A stretch of 64,000 nucleotides of DNA from Leisingera sp. ANG-M7. GTDB lineage: Bacteria > Pseudomonadota > Alphaproteobacteria > Rhodobacterales > Rhodobacteraceae. A program made the translations under genes and the position numbers. Below are positions 36,659-45,840 of the stretch, one piece after another. The notes under the pieces were generated by a model that was not told the DNA's origin, ran no database searches, and worked only from the letters and a program-made list of their open reading frames with translations. Location: contig NZ_JWLI01000021.1 in NCBI RefSeq assembly GCF_000813965.1, positions 1-64,000 on the forward strand. The letters run 5' to 3'. The stretch's first letter is position 1, and every line of letters begins with the position of its first letter.

Positions 36659-37609
36659 ATGACCAAGCCAGCCCTGACCCTCTACCTCGCCGCGCCGCGC
36701 GGCTTTTGCGCTGGCGTGGACCGCGCCATCAAAATTGTCGAAATGGCGATCACCAAATGGGGCGCGCCGGTCTATGTGCGCCACGAGATCGTGCACAACA
36801 AATTCGTTGTCGACAGCCTGCGCGAGAAAGGAGCAGTGTTCGTCGAGGAGCTGGACGAATGCCCCAACGACCGGCCGGTAATCTTCTCTGCCCACGGGGT
36901 GCCGAAATCGGTGCCTGCCGCGGCTGAGGCACGCGAGATGATCTATGTGGACGCCACTTGCCCGCTGGTTTCCAAGGTGCACATCGAAGCCCAGCGCCAC
37001 GCCGAAGCCGGGCTGCAGATGATCATGATCGGCCACAAGGGCCACCCGGAAACCATCGGCACCATGGGCCAGCTGCCCGAGGGCGAGGTGCTGCTGGTTG
37101 AGACCGCCGCAGACGTGGCAACGGTTGAGGTGCGTGACCCGGATCGGCTGGCCTATGTCACCCAGACCACCCTGTCGGTGGATGACACCAAGGGTATCGT
37201 TGCAGCGCTGGAAGAACGGTTTCCCAACATCATCGGACCGCACAAGGAAGACATCTGCTATGCAACCACCAACCGCCAGGAGGCGGTGAAGTCGGTGGCG
37301 CCCAAAGCAGACGCGCTCTTGGTGGTCGGCGCGCCAAACTCCTCCAACTCCCGTCGTCTGGTCGAAGTCGGTGCCAAGAACGGTTGCGATTACGCCCAGC
37401 TGGTACAGCGTGCCGAGAACATCGACTGGCGCGCGCTGGAGGGCATCCGCTCTATCGCCATCACCGCCGGCGCCTCTGCCCCCGAACTGCTGGTCAACGA
37501 GGTGATTGACGCATTCCGTGAGCGCTACGAGGTGACTGTGGAAGTCGTGGAAACCGCGGTGGAAACAGTAGAATTCAAGGTACCCCGCGTGCTGCGGCAG
37601 CCTGCGTGA
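36659..37609 (+). CDS. ispH: 4-hydroxy-3-methylbut-2-enyl diphosphate reductase
   Basis: The 316-residue last enzyme of the MEP isoprenoid pathway, making IPP and DMAPP on a [4Fe-4S] cluster. The three cluster cysteines are in [12 protein letters not shown] (Cys17), [13 protein letters not shown] and [12 protein letters not shown]. The substrate-binding [13 protein letters not shown] block and the final [12 protein letters not shown] are present. An AAGGAG ribosome site precedes the ATG. It is divergent from the cytochrome c gene. Confidence 0.97.
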   Translation: MTKPALTLYLAAPRGFCAGVDRAIKIVEMAITKWGAPVYVRHEIVHNKFVVDSLREKGAVFVEELDECPNDRPVIFSAHGVPKSVPAAAEAREMIYVDATCPLVSKVHIEAQRHAEAGLQMIMIGHKGHPETIGTMGQLPEGEVLLVETAADVATVEVRDPDRLAYVTQTTLSVDDTKGIVAALEERFPNIIGPHKEDICYATTNRQEAVKSVAPKADALLVVGAPNSSNSRRLVEVGAKNGCDYAQLVQRAENIDWRALEGIRSIAITAGASAPELLVNEVIDAFRERYEVTVEVVETAVETVEFKVPRVLRQPA

Positions 37610-37710
37610 GCGCACAGACCAAAGTGCAAACCAAGTGACAGAAATTACACCCGCTTCGGGCGAACCGTGGTACGCCTAAGGTCCCGGGCAATATTTCTGG
37701 AGCCATTTTG

Positions 37711-38325
37711 ATGATCACGCTGCACTTTCTGATTACCGCCTTTTTCGTCGTCCTCGCCCCCGGCACGGGTGTCATCTACACGCTAGCCCTCGGTCTTGGC
37801 CAAGGCTGGCGCGCCTCGATCTGGGCCGCGGTTGGCTGCACCTTCGGCATCGTTCCGCATCTGGCCGCGGCGACGCTGGGGCTGGCGGCGGTACTGCACA
37901 GCTCTGCCCTGCTGTTTCAAATCGTCAAGGCGGCGGGTGTGGCCTATCTCCTCTACCTCGCGTGGCAGGCGCTGCGCAGCGGCGGTGTGCTGGCCGTGTC
38001 CTCGAACCGCACCAGCCAGCCGGGGTGGAAAATCGCCTGGCGCGGCGCGCTGATCAACATCCTGAACCCCAAGCTGTCGGTATTCTTCCTGGCGCTGCTG
38101 CCGCCGTTCCTGAGCGGCAATCCCGCCAGTGCGACGCTGGAGATGTCGGTTCTGGGGCTGGTGTTCATGGCAATGACCTTTGCGGTATTCGTGCTGTACG
38201 GGCTGTTCGCCGCCCAGGCCCGCACCTATCTCTTGAACAGCGAACGGGTCCTGAAGTGGATGAGCCGCGGCTTTGCGGCCGTCTTTGCGGGGCTTGCTGC
38301 CCGGCTGGCTATGGAACGCGCCTGA
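37711..38325 (+). CDS. LysE family translocator
   Basis: A 204-residue inner-membrane protein with about six hydrophobic helices. It shows the LysE/RhtB family features PGTGVIYTLALGLGQGWRAS near the start and GALINILNPKLSVFFLALLPPF in the middle. Members export amino acids or homoserine lactones; the substrate is not predictable. The ATG at 37711 is preferred to the adjacent TTG. The methyltransferase gene begins 22 bases later, so they may share a transcript. Confidence 0.92.
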   Translation: MITLHFLITAFFVVLAPGTGVIYTLALGLGQGWRASIWAAVGCTFGIVPHLAAATLGLAAVLHSSALLFQIVKAAGVAYLLYLAWQALRSGGVLAVSSNRTSQPGWKIAWRGALINILNPKLSVFFLALLPPFLSGNPASATLEMSVLGLVFMAMTFAVFVLYGLFAAQARTYLLNSERVLKWMSRGFAAVFAGLAARLAMERA

Positions 38326-38347
38326 CCCTATAAGGGGAGATACCCAG

Positions 38348-38947
38348 ATGAGTGATGACAGAACCATCAGCGTCTATGACGACCGCGCCGCGGAATACGC
38401 CGAACTGTTCACCGGCAGAACGGATCCAGGGGAGGAGGCTGACTTCCAGACCTTCTCCGCACGCCTGCCGGACGGCGGCACGGTGCTGGACCTTGGCTGC
38501 GGCCCCGGCCATTGGGCCGCGCGGTTCCGCGATGCAGGCTTTCGGGTAGCCGCGCTTGATGCTTCGCCGGAAATGGCTGAGGAGGCCCGCAAGGCCTATG
38601 GGATTGAAGTCGTTACCGCGGGTTTTCACGCCCTGGATGCGGAGGCGGTGTTTGACGGCATCTGGGCTTACTTCAGCCTGCTGCATGTGCCGTCGGCGGA
38701 GCTGTCAGTCCACTTGTCTGCCGTGTATCGGGCGCTGAGCCCCGGCGGCACGCTGTGCCTGGCGATGAAACTGGGCGACAGCGAAGGCCGTGATGAGCTG
38801 GGCAGGTTCTATGCCTACTACAGTGAGGAAACGCTGCGCGAAAAGCTCGAAACCGCCGGCTTCACCGTCACCGGCGCCCGCCGCGGGACAGGCAAAGGAC
38901 TGGCTGGCACTGTCCAGGAGTTCGTAGTACTGACGGCGCATGCCTGA
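38348..38947 (+). CDS. Class I SAM-dependent methyltransferase
   Basis: A 199-residue methyltransferase fold. Motif I is [15 protein letters not shown], the acidic end of strand 2 is AALDASPEM, and the later [15 protein letters not shown] block is motif post-III. There is no signal or transmembrane segment. The substrate is unknown; the [16 protein letters not shown] segment is common in small-molecule methyltransferases. Its last eight bases overlap rnhA, so rnhA translation may depend on it. Confidence 0.92.
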   Translation: MSDDRTISVYDDRAAEYAELFTGRTDPGEEADFQTFSARLPDGGTVLDLGCGPGHWAARFRDAGFRVAALDASPEMAEEARKAYGIEVVTAGFHALDAEAVFDGIWAYFSLLHVPSAELSVHLSAVYRALSPGGTLCLAMKLGDSEGRDELGRFYAYYSEETLREKLETAGFTVTGARRGTGKGLAGTVQEFVVLTAHA

Positions 38948-39404
38948 ATTATTTGCTTATACCGACGGCGCCTGCTCTGGAAACCCCGGCCCCGGCGGCT
39001 GGGGCGTTCTGCTGCGCGCCATGGATGGTGACACCATCGTCAAAGAAAAAGAACTGAGCGGCGGCGAAGCCGAGACTACCAACAACCGGATGGAACTTCT
39101 GGCCGCAATCAACGCGCTGGAAAGCCTGGCTCGGCCGTCCACGATCACTGTGGTGACCGACTCGGCCTATGTGAAGAACGGCGTCACCGGCTGGATTTTC
39201 GGCTGGAAGAAGAACGGCTGGAAGACGTCGAACAAGAAGCCTGTAAAGAACGTTGAGCTGTGGCAGCGGCTGGACGAAGCGCAAGCCCGCCACAAGGTGA
39301 CTTGGGAATGGGTCAAGGGCCACGCAGGCCACCCCGAGAACGAGCGCGCGGATGAGCTGGCGCGCGCGGGCATGGCGCCCTTTAAGAAAAAGAAAAGCGC
39401 CTGA
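38940..39404 (+). CDS. rnhA: Ribonuclease HI
   Basis: A 154-residue nuclease that removes RNA from RNA-DNA hybrids. Catalytic residues are Asp9 in [15 protein letters not shown], the Glu in [11 protein letters not shown], the Asp in VVTDSAYV and the Asp in ENERADELA. The basic [15 protein letters not shown] loop is the substrate-binding handle. The C-terminus ends in a lysine-rich tail. It overlaps the methyltransferase gene upstream by eight bases. Confidence 0.96.
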   Translation: MPELFAYTDGACSGNPGPGGWGVLLRAMDGDTIVKEKELSGGEAETTNNRMELLAAINALESLARPSTITVVTDSAYVKNGVTGWIFGWKKNGWKTSNKKPVKNVELWQRLDEAQARHKVTWEWVKGHAGHPENERADELARAGMAPFKKKKSA

Positions 39405-39420
39405 TGCGCAGGGTTGCCGT

Positions 39421-40044
39421 ATGACCTTTCTGGCGCTTTTGGACTATGCCTCGGTGCTGGTCTTTGCCCTCTCTGGCGCGCTGGTGGCCAGCCGGGCGCA
39501 GCTGGACATTGTCGGTTTTGCCTTTGTTGCCTGCCTGACCGCGCTTGGCGGCGGCACCCTGCGCGACCTGCTTTTGGACCGCAACCCGGTGTTCTGGATC
39601 GGCAACCCCAATTACATCCTGCTGGCGGCCCTTGCCGCAGTGGCGGTGTTTTTCAGCGCGCATCTCTTGGAAAGCCGCCTGCGCTGGATCGTGTGGCTCG
39701 ACAGCTTTGCCCTGGCGGTTGCCGTGTCCGCCGGGACCGGCGCCGCTATTTCGCTGGACAGCCCGCCGGTGATCGTCGTGCTGATGGGCATGGCAACCGG
39801 CACCATGGGCGGTCTGATGCGGGACGTGGTCTGCAACGAGGTGCCGCTGGTGCTGAAACAGGGTGAGCTCTACATCACCTGCGCCATGGCGGGCGCCATC
39901 ACTGCCGTTGCCGCCATCTGGCTGGGGTTTGAACTGAAGTTCGCGCTGCTGGCCTGCGCCGGGGTGTGCTGGGTGCTGCGGGCAGGCTCCATCCTGTTCG
40001 GCTGGCACCTGCCGGTCTACAAGAGCCGCCCGCCGCGCAGCTAG
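39421..40044 (+). CDS. Trimeric intracellular cation channel family protein (UPF0126)
   Basis: A 207-residue membrane protein with seven hydrophobic segments arranged as two three-helix repeats. The paired motifs FVACLTALGGGTLRDLLLDR (near 39-58) and GMATGTMGGLMRDVVCNEVPLVL (near 123-145) are the kinked GGG/xGR helices of bacterial TRIC channels. It should form a potassium or general cation channel as a trimer, or transport glycine as in YicG-like relatives. It follows rnhA by 16 bases. Confidence 0.9.
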   Translation: MTFLALLDYASVLVFALSGALVASRAQLDIVGFAFVACLTALGGGTLRDLLLDRNPVFWIGNPNYILLAALAAVAVFFSAHLLESRLRWIVWLDSFALAVAVSAGTGAAISLDSPPVIVVLMGMATGTMGGLMRDVVCNEVPLVLKQGELYITCAMAGAITAVAAIWLGFELKFALLACAGVCWVLRAGSILFGWHLPVYKSRPPRS

Positions 40045-40053
40045 GCGGGATTG

Positions 40054-40290
40054 CTAACGCTGGACGTACTTCTGCCAGAACCAGATCAGCACCAGGGCGC
40101 CGAGCACCGCACCCACGAAACCGGCCATGAAGCCCATCACCGCCAGCAGCGCGCGCAGCACCAGGCCGCCCACCAGCGCCCCGGCCATGCCGATGCAGAC
40201 CGTGGTGATGATATCGGTTTCCAGTTTCATTAGCCGGGTTGCCAGAAAACCAGCCGCGGCACCGATGATGATCAGGGCAATGATGGGCAT
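40054..40290 (-). CDS. GlsB/YeaQ/YmgE family small membrane protein
   Basis: A 78-residue inner-membrane protein with three glycine-rich hydrophobic segments. The first two, IIGAAAGFLATRLM and GMAGALVGGLVLRALL, match the transglycosylase-associated/YeaQ family linked to stress responses. The exact role is unknown. It starts 12 bases after the fmt stop on the same strand and so could be the last gene of the def-fmt group. Confidence 0.85.
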   Translation of the reverse strand: MPIIALIIIGAAAGFLATRLMKLETDIITTVCIGMAGALVGGLVLRALLAVMGFMAGFVGAVLGALVLIWFWQKYVQR

Positions 40291-40302
40291 CAGACCCTCC
40301 GG

Positions 40303-41208
40303 TTACAGGCGGCTGCCCTTCGGAACCGGGAAGCCGCGCAGGAATACATCGGGATCCTGCGCGCTTTTGCCCGCACGTTGCAAGCGTAACAGTTGAACCG
40401 CGCCCTCACCGCACGCCACGGTCAGGCTGTCATCCAGCACCTCGCCGGGCGCCCCCTGCCCCTCTGCCAGCCGTGAAGCCAGCAGCTTGATGCGCTGGCC
40501 TTCGATCTCGCACCAGGCACCGGGAAACGGCGACAAGCCGCGGATCTTGCGGTCCACTTCCGCTGCCGGGCGCGACCAGTCGACCTGCGCCTCCGCCTTG
40601 TCGATCTTCTCGGCATAGGTGACGCCCTCTTCGGGCTGCACTTCGGGTGTCAGCTCCGGCAGGCGGCTCAAGGCTTCGGTGATCAGCGCTGCACCCATTT
40701 CTGACAGCCGGTCATGCAGCTGGGCGGTGGTTTCTTCCGTGCCGATGGCAGTGGCCTCGCGCAACAGCACCGGGCCTGTGTCCAGCCCTGCCTCCATTTG
40801 CATGATGCAGACACCGGTTTCGCCGTCGCCTGCCATGATTGCCCGATGGATCGGCGCAGCGCCGCGCCAGCGCGGCAGCAGGCTTGCGTGGATGTTGAGA
40901 CAGCCGTGTTCAGGCGAATCCAGAATGGCCTGCGGCAGGATCAGCCCGTAGGCCACGACAACCGCCACATCCGCATTCAAAGCGGCAAAAGCCTCATGCT
41001 CCTCCGCGCCCTTCAGCGAGACCGGGTGGCGCACTTCCAGCCCCAGGGCCGCGGCACGGGCGTGGACGGGTGTTGGCCTGTCCTTCTTGCCGCGGCCAGC
41101 AGGCCGGGGCGGCTGGCAATAGACGGCGGCAATCTCATGCCCGGCTTCTACCAGTGCTTCCAGCACCGGCACCGAAAAATCAGGCGTTCCCATGAAGATG
41201 ATGCGCAT
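40303..41208 (-). CDS. fmt: Methionyl-tRNA formyltransferase
   Basis: A 301-residue enzyme that formylates initiator Met-tRNA with 10-formyl-tetrahydrofolate. The N-terminal [19 protein letters not shown], the catalytic region [20 protein letters not shown] with its His-Asn pair, and the [16 protein letters not shown] block are all present. The C-terminal tRNA-binding domain starts near residue 205. The ATG at 41208 follows a GGAGG site. It lies downstream of the two deformylase genes, which act on the formyl group it installs. Confidence 0.96.
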   Translation of the reverse strand: MRIIFMGTPDFSVPVLEALVEAGHEIAAVYCQPPRPAGRGKKDRPTPVHARAAALGLEVRHPVSLKGAEEHEAFAALNADVAVVVAYGLILPQAILDSPEHGCLNIHASLLPRWRGAAPIHRAIMAGDGETGVCIMQMEAGLDTGPVLLREATAIGTEETTAQLHDRLSEMGAALITEALSRLPELTPEVQPEEGVTYAEKIDKAEAQVDWSRPAAEVDRKIRGLSPFPGAWCEIEGQRIKLLASRLAEGQGAPGEVLDDSLTVACGEGAVQLLRLQRAGKSAQDPDVFLRGFPVPKGSRL

Positions 41209-41284
41209 CAATGCCTCCGCAGAATGGGCAATCTGCCCACCACTCTTTTCTCCGGTTGCCTAGCGGCCTGCCGCCGGGCGCAAA

Positions 41285-41304
41285 CCGGGCCGCAAGCGGC
41301 CCGG
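41285..41304 (-). terminator. GC-rich hairpin between the deformylase-like gene and fmt
   Basis: An 8-9 bp stem (41285-41293 with 41296-41304, ccgggccgc and complement) lies 18 bases past the deformylase-like stop. Only three T follow on the minus strand, so it could terminate weakly or just stabilise the upstream message. A second small inverted repeat, TGGGCA/TGCCCA, lies at 41225-41239. Confidence 0.4.
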
Positions 41305-41321
41305 GAGTTCAATCTCCGGCC

Positions 41322-41819
41322 TCAGCCGTTCAGTTTCTTTGCCTTACGGATCAGCATGTCGCGTTTCACCTTGCTGAGACGGTCGAAGTACATCTTGCCG
41401 TTCAGGTGGTCGATCTGGTGCTGCACCGAGGTCGCCTCGATACCGACGAAATCCTTGCGGTCCACCGTACCCTGCTCGTTGATGAAGCGAACGGTCACCG
41501 CACGCGGGCGTCTGATCTTGGCAGAGACGCCGGGCAGGTTCGGGCTGGCCTCATCATGCTCGCGCAGCTCAACCGAGGCATGCAGGATCTCCGGGTTAGC
41601 CAGCTTCACCGCGCGGCCGCGTTCGGTGGAGCCGTCCACCACCGCCAGCCGCAGCATCACGCCGATCTGATTGGCGGCCAGGCCCACCCCCGGCATTGCC
41701 TCCATCGTGTCGACCATGTCGTTCCAGATTTCGCGGATCTCGTCGGTGATCTCTGTCACCTCTTCAGCCTTGGTGCGCAGGCGCTTGTCGGGCCAGGGCA
41801 GGCAGGTGCGGACGGTCAT
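41322..41819 (-). CDS. Peptide deformylase-like protein lacking catalytic residues
   Basis: A 165-residue deformylase homologue. Motif 1 is intact (GVGLAANQ), but motif 2, normally EGCLS, reads EASPNLPG with no cysteine metal ligand. Motif 3, normally HExxH, is HQIDH, so the catalytic Glu is Gln. The codon is CAG. With a metal ligand and the general base missing, it is probably inactive in deformylation and may bind nascent chains or regulate the true enzyme. It lies 13 bases after the intact def gene. Confidence 0.88.
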   Translation of the reverse strand: MTVRTCLPWPDKRLRTKAEEVTEITDEIREIWNDMVDTMEAMPGVGLAANQIGVMLRLAVVDGSTERGRAVKLANPEILHASVELREHDEASPNLPGVSAKIRRPRAVTVRFINEQGTVDRKDFVGIEATSVQHQIDHLNGKMYFDRLSKVKRDMLIRKAKKLNG

Positions 41820-41832
41820 ATCTGGTGTTTCC

Positions 41833-42381
41833 TCAGGCGCGGGCGCGTTCGCGCTTCAGCTTCTGCATCTTGCGGGTGATCATCTGGCGCTTCAGCGGCT
41901 TCAGGTAATCAATGAACAACTTGCCGTTCAGGTGGTCGATCTCATGCTGCACGCAGGTTGCCCACAGCCCGTCGAAGGTTTCGCGCTGCGCCTTGCCGTC
42001 GCGGTCCATCCATTCCACCTCCACCACCTTGGGGCGGGTCACCTCGGCATATTGTTCCGGAATCGATAGGCAGCCTTCCTCATAGACGCTGGTTTCGTCC
42101 GAAGAAGAGATGATTTCAGGGTTGAACATCACCAGCGGGCGCGGGTCGCCGTCCTCTTCCTTGACGCAGTCGAGCACGATCAGCCGCTGCAGGATGCCGA
42201 TTTGCGGCGCCGCCAGGCCGATGCCCGGGGCTGCGTACATGGTTTCCAGCATGTCATCCGCCAGAATGCGCAAGTCATCGCTCAGGTCCGGCACGGACAC
42301 GCAAACCTTCTTCAGGCGGGGATCGGGATGGATCAGGATCGGTCTTTTCATGCGCTTCATGTATGCGATTGCAGGCCCCAT
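41833..42381 (-). CDS. def: Peptide deformylase
   Basis: A metalloprotease that removes the N-formyl group from new proteins. All three motifs are intact: GIGLAAPQ, EEGCLSIP with the metal-binding Cys, and QHEIDHLNG with both His and the catalytic Glu. I prefer the ATG at 42381 (182 residues), nine bases after AGGGGGG; shorter starts at 42360 and 42351 are closer to the usual family N-terminus MKRPILIHPDPRL. The C-terminal basic tail is typical. Downstream lie the deformylase-like gene and fmt. Confidence 0.93.
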   Translation of the reverse strand: MGPAIAYMKRMKRPILIHPDPRLKKVCVSVPDLSDDLRILADDMLETMYAAPGIGLAAPQIGILQRLIVLDCVKEEDGDPRPLVMFNPEIISSSDETSVYEEGCLSIPEQYAEVTRPKVVEVEWMDRDGKAQRETFDGLWATCVQHEIDHLNGKLFIDYLKPLKRQMITRKMQKLKRERARA

Positions 42382-42449
42382 CGCAACGCCCCCCTTGCGC
42401 ATGCTGCCGCAGTGGTTAGCTTCGCATCCAACGATACGGGAGTTCACAG

Positions 42450-43622
42450 ATGAATTTTGACAAACCCACAGACCGCCGCGGCACCCACAGCTCAAAATGG
42501 GACAAGATGGAGCAGCTGTTCGGCGTGTCCCCCGAGGATGGCCTGGCGATGTGGACGGCGGACTCCGACTATGAGACTGCGCCTTGCGTGATCGAGGCCG
42601 TCAAAAAGGCCGCTGAGCATGGCGTGTTCGGCTATTCCTGGCAGCACCCCGAGTACCTGAAGGCGGTGCAGTGGTGGATGAAGAACCGGCACAGCTGGGA
42701 GATTGAGACCGATTGGATTCTGACATCGCAAGGCCTGGGCAACGCCATCGCGCTTTGCCTCGACGTCTGGAGCCAGCCCGGCGACGGTGTGGTGATCTTC
42801 TCGCCTGTCTACCATGAGTTTGCGCATAAGGTGAACAAATCAGGCCGCAAGGTGACCGAATGCCCGCTGGCACGGGACGGCGACACCTACAATCTGGATC
42901 TCGACGACGCACAATCGCGCCTGAACGGGACGGAGAAGCTGCTGCTGTGGTGCTCTCCCCAGAACCCTTCGGGCCGGGTCTGGACGCCGGAGGAACTGCG
43001 TGCGGTGGCCGAATTCGCCAAGCGTAACGGGCTGATCCTGGTCTCCGACGAGATCCACCACGATCTGGTCTACCCCGGCAGCACCTTTGTGCCGATGGAC
43101 GTGGCCGCGCCCGAGGCGCGCGCCTGGACTGTGACCCTGACGGCACCCTCCAAGACTTTCAACATCGCGGGCCAGCGCACCGGCAACATGATTATCCCCG
43201 ATCCGGACCTGCGCGCAGCCATGCGGCACCGCCAGGCCACGCTGGACTATGATCCCAGCGGTTTGGGGGTCGTGATGATCATGGCCGCCTATTCGCCCGA
43301 AGGGGCTGAGTGGGTCGATGCACAGATCGCGCATCTGGAAGGCAACCGGAAACTGTTTGACGAAACCGTCAACGCGCTGCCCGGCCTGAAGTCTCTGCCG
43401 CTGGCCTCCACCTACCTGGCCTGGGTCGATTTCTCCGGCACCGGCATGAGCCGCGAAGAATTCATCAAGCGCCTGCGCGAAGACGCCAAAATCGCCACAT
43501 CGCCCGGTGACGGCTTCGGCACCGGCGGCGAACTCATGGAGCGATTCAACCTGGCAACCCAACGGTCGCGTGTGGAGGAAGCCTGCCGCCGTCTGACCGC
43601 AGCCTTCTCGGACCTGCAATAA
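42450..43622 (+). CDS. MalY/PatB-family PLP-dependent C-S lyase
   Basis: A 390-residue fold-type I aminotransferase-like enzyme. The opening NFDKPTDRRGTHSSKWD and MWTADSDYETAPCVIEA identify the MalY/PatB branch, which cleaves cystathionine or other cysteine S-conjugates by beta-elimination. SDEIHHDLVYPG holds the PLP-stacking Asp region, and the Schiff-base lysine lies in TLTAPSKTFNIAG. In Roseobacter such enzymes can also release methanethiol; the true substrate is open. It is divergent from def. The next gene begins two bases after its stop. Confidence 0.92.
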   Translation: MNFDKPTDRRGTHSSKWDKMEQLFGVSPEDGLAMWTADSDYETAPCVIEAVKKAAEHGVFGYSWQHPEYLKAVQWWMKNRHSWEIETDWILTSQGLGNAIALCLDVWSQPGDGVVIFSPVYHEFAHKVNKSGRKVTECPLARDGDTYNLDLDDAQSRLNGTEKLLLWCSPQNPSGRVWTPEELRAVAEFAKRNGLILVSDEIHHDLVYPGSTFVPMDVAAPEARAWTVTLTAPSKTFNIAGQRTGNMIIPDPDLRAAMRHRQATLDYDPSGLGVVMIMAAYSPEGAEWVDAQIAHLEGNRKLFDETVNALPGLKSLPLASTYLAWVDFSGTGMSREEFIKRLREDAKIATSPGDGFGTGGELMERFNLATQRSRVEEACRRLTAAFSDLQ

Positions 43623-43624
43623 GC

Positions 43625-44155
43625 ATGAAGCGCTTGCTGCGCCTGCTGGCGCTGGTTGTTCTGACCGGCGCCGCCTGGATGGCCTGGCAAGCCTTTGCCC
43701 CGCGTCCCGCGCCGCCGCCGCAATCCGCGGCGGTGGACCGGATCGACCGTATTTTGATCGAAAAATCCGCCCGCCGCCTGACCGCCAGCCGGGATGGCGA
43801 GACGGTGCTGGAGTTCTCTATCGCGCTTGGCTTTACCCCCGAGGGCGACAAACAGCAGGAAGGTGACGGCAAGACGCCCGAGGGTGTCTTCCGCATCGAC
43901 CGGCGCAACCCGAACAGCGCCTATCACCTGTCATTGGGAATAGATTATCCGCAGTCTGAGGACCGCGCCCGCGCGCAGGCAGCCGGGGTCAGCCCGGGCG
44001 GCGATATCTTCATCCACGGGCAGCCGAATGCGGTGGGCAATCTGGTCACCCTGCCGGGCGATTGGACCGCCGGATGCATCGCTGTCAGCAATGAACAGAT
44101 GGAAACGCTCTGGCGCCTGGCCGGGATCGGGACGGAAGTGGAAATCCGCCCCTGA
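43625..44155 (+). CDS. L,D-transpeptidase (YkuD) family protein
   Basis: A 176-residue exported protein with an N-terminal hydrophobic segment (about 4-25) and a Pro/Ala linker. The catalytic domain (about 38-176) has SHGQPN-like IHGQPN and the GDWTAGCIAVSN motif with the nucleophile Cys. Family members form 3-3 crosslinks in peptidoglycan or attach proteins to it, or have related roles in the periplasm. It is immediately downstream of the C-S lyase gene, which suggests a common transcript, though no functional tie is evident. Confidence 0.92.
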   Translation: MKRLLRLLALVVLTGAAWMAWQAFAPRPAPPPQSAAVDRIDRILIEKSARRLTASRDGETVLEFSIALGFTPEGDKQQEGDGKTPEGVFRIDRRNPNSAYHLSLGIDYPQSEDRARAQAAGVSPGGDIFIHGQPNAVGNLVTLPGDWTAGCIAVSNEQMETLWRLAGIGTEVEIRP

Positions 44156-44164
44156 CTTCGCGAC

Positions 44165-44533
44165 TCAGATCTTGCCCTGCGACTGGTCAAAGGGAATGAG
44201 CCCTGCAGGCGCGTCCGGCGACTTGTAGAAATCCACCGGCGCCTTGTCCGCAGCCGGGGTGGAGCGCTTGAATTCATAGCGCATCTCGCCGCCCTCTTCT
44301 TCGCCTGCAACAATCAGGCATTGCGACACATGACGGGCGCCGTCGTAGATATCAACCAGCCCGCGCAGCATCGGCGCGGTTTCCGCCTCGACCGAGAAAC
44401 CGGTCTTCCACAGCCGCAGCACCGGATAGAGCTCATTATCCACCATCACCCGCAAACGGCTCTTGCGCCGCATCCCCTGCAGGCGGGCGGTGTCCAGCGC
44501 TTCCTGCACGGCTTTGGGTACGTAGGTGTTCAT
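44165..44533 (-). CDS. Conserved hypothetical cytoplasmic protein (weakly PilZ-like)
   Basis: A 122-residue protein with no signal or membrane segment. The N-terminal part has QGMRRKSRLRVMVDNELYPVLRLWKTGFSV, which resembles the start of a PilZ domain with RxxxR and a barrel, and continues with LRGLVDIYDGARHVSQCLIV. The second PilZ motif (D/NxSxxG) is not clearly present, so the label is tentative. It converges on the transpeptidase gene and ends nine bases away. I cannot name a function. Confidence 0.75.
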   Translation of the reverse strand: MNTYVPKAVQEALDTARLQGMRRKSRLRVMVDNELYPVLRLWKTGFSVEAETAPMLRGLVDIYDGARHVSQCLIVAGEEEGGEMRYEFKRSTPAADKAPVDFYKSPDAPAGLIPFDQSQGKI

Positions 44534-44747
44534 GTCAGCGGCCTTCCAAATGCTTCGGTTTACACGGGTCCTTCTTTCAACGGTGCGTCACAAATATATA
44601 AAATCAAGTGAACATTTTCGAAAATTTGACGGCCGCGCAATTTTGTTGCTGCTGTGCAGGAGTGCAGAAGGCCTGCGCGCTGGCCTGCATAGGCGCAGGC
44701 GCCTTGCCCGCATATGTTTGCCTTGCACAGCAGCAGGAGCAGACGCG
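44534..44747. other. AT-rich intergenic region before the hydroquinone reductase gene
   Basis: About 214 bases, richer in A/T than the surroundings (for example ACAAATATATAAAATCAAG around 44590). It carries the two divergent promoters. No gene or clear repeat is seen. A CAGGAG ribosome site for the following gene ends the region. Confidence 0.45.
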
Positions 44748-45722
44748 ATGGGCCTTTTGATCGACGGGAAATGGCACGACCAGTGGTATGACACCGACTC
44801 TACCGGTGGCGCCTTTAAGCGCAGCGAATCGCAGTTCCGCAACTGGATCACCGCCGACGGCAGCGCGGGCCCGTCAGGCAAGGGCGGCTTCCCGGCGGAA
44901 GGCGGGCGCTATCATCTTTACGTCTCGCTTGCCTGCCCCTGGGCGCACCGCACGCTGATCTTCCGCCAGCTGAAGGGGCTGGCAGAGCATATCTCTGTCT
45001 CTGTCGTGCACCCCGACATGCTGGGCGAAGGCTGGACCTTTGAAACCGACGAACATGGCGCCACCGGCGACGGCCTGTTCGGCAACTCGCATATGCATCA
45101 GATCTACACCCGCGCCGATGCGGAATACACCGGCCGGGTGACGGTGCCGGTGCTGTGGGACAAGGAGCAGAACACCATCGTCTCCAACGAAAGCGCCGAG
45201 ATCATCCGCATGTTCAATTCGGCCTTTGACGCGATCACAGGCAACAGTGACGACTATTGGCCGGAAGAGCTGCGCGAGCCGATTGAGGCGGTAAACACCC
45301 GCGTCTACAGCACCATCAACAACGGTGTTTACAAATGCGGCTTTGCCACCACGCAGCAAGCCTATGACGAGGCCGTCGCGCCGCTGTTCGAAAGCCTGGA
45401 CTGGCTGGAAGATCTGCTGTCGCAGCACCGCTACCTGCTGGGTGAGCGCATCACCGAGGCTGACTGGCGGCTGTTCACGACCCTTCTGCGCTTTGATCCA
45501 GTGTATCACACCCACTTCAAGTGCAACCGCAAACGGCTGATGGATTACCCGAACCTCTGGGCCTACACCCGCGAGCTGTACCAGTGGCCGGATGTGGCGG
45601 AGACGGTTGGAATGAAGCACATCGTGCGCCACTACTATTACAGCCATGACACCATCAATCCGCACCGGATCATCCCCACCAACCCAGAGATCAACTGGCA
45701 GGAGCCGCACGGGCGCGGCTGA
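44748..45722 (+). CDS. yqjG: Glutathionyl-hydroquinone reductase (xi-class glutathione transferase)
   Basis: A 324-residue Xi-class GST. The catalytic cysteine is Cys63 in VSLACPWAHRTLI, and the thioredoxin-like domain continues through TVPVLWDKEQNTIVSNESAEI. The C-terminal helical domain contains ITEADWRLFTTLLRFDPVYHTHFKCN and the final HYYYSHDTINPHRIIPTNP typical of the YqjG/ECM4 group. It reduces glutathionyl-hydroquinones with glutathione. It stands alone and is followed by the cobalamin leader. Confidence 0.94.
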   Translation: MGLLIDGKWHDQWYDTDSTGGAFKRSESQFRNWITADGSAGPSGKGGFPAEGGRYHLYVSLACPWAHRTLIFRQLKGLAEHISVSVVHPDMLGEGWTFETDEHGATGDGLFGNSHMHQIYTRADAEYTGRVTVPVLWDKEQNTIVSNESAEIIRMFNSAFDAITGNSDDYWPEELREPIEAVNTRVYSTINNGVYKCGFATTQQAYDEAVAPLFESLDWLEDLLSQHRYLLGERITEADWRLFTTLLRFDPVYHTHFKCNRKRLMDYPNLWAYTRELYQWPDVAETVGMKHIVRHYYYSHDTINPHRIIPTNPEINWQEPHGRG

Positions 45723-45754
45723 CTCACGCGATTGCGTCTGCACCACCGCAAATA

Positions 45755-45840
45755 GGGAGTTCACGCCCCGCACAGCATAGGTTAATACGCGCAGTGCCTC
45801 AGATGGCAGCCGGCCCTGGCCGGTGTGAACTCTCACCGGT
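45755..45840 (+). promoter_or_regulatory. Structured leader upstream of cobC-cobD
   Basis: Two short overlapping hairpins and a long-range pairing can be drawn. CCGGC/GCCGG lies around 45810-45823. CCGGTG (45820-45825) pairs with CACCGG (45834-45839) around an 8-base loop. GGGAGTTCAC at 45755-45764 can pair with GTGAACTCTC at 45825-45834. The last two use the same bases, so they exclude each other. No canonical B12 box is recognisable, so this is a candidate attenuator, not an identified riboswitch. Confidence 0.35.
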
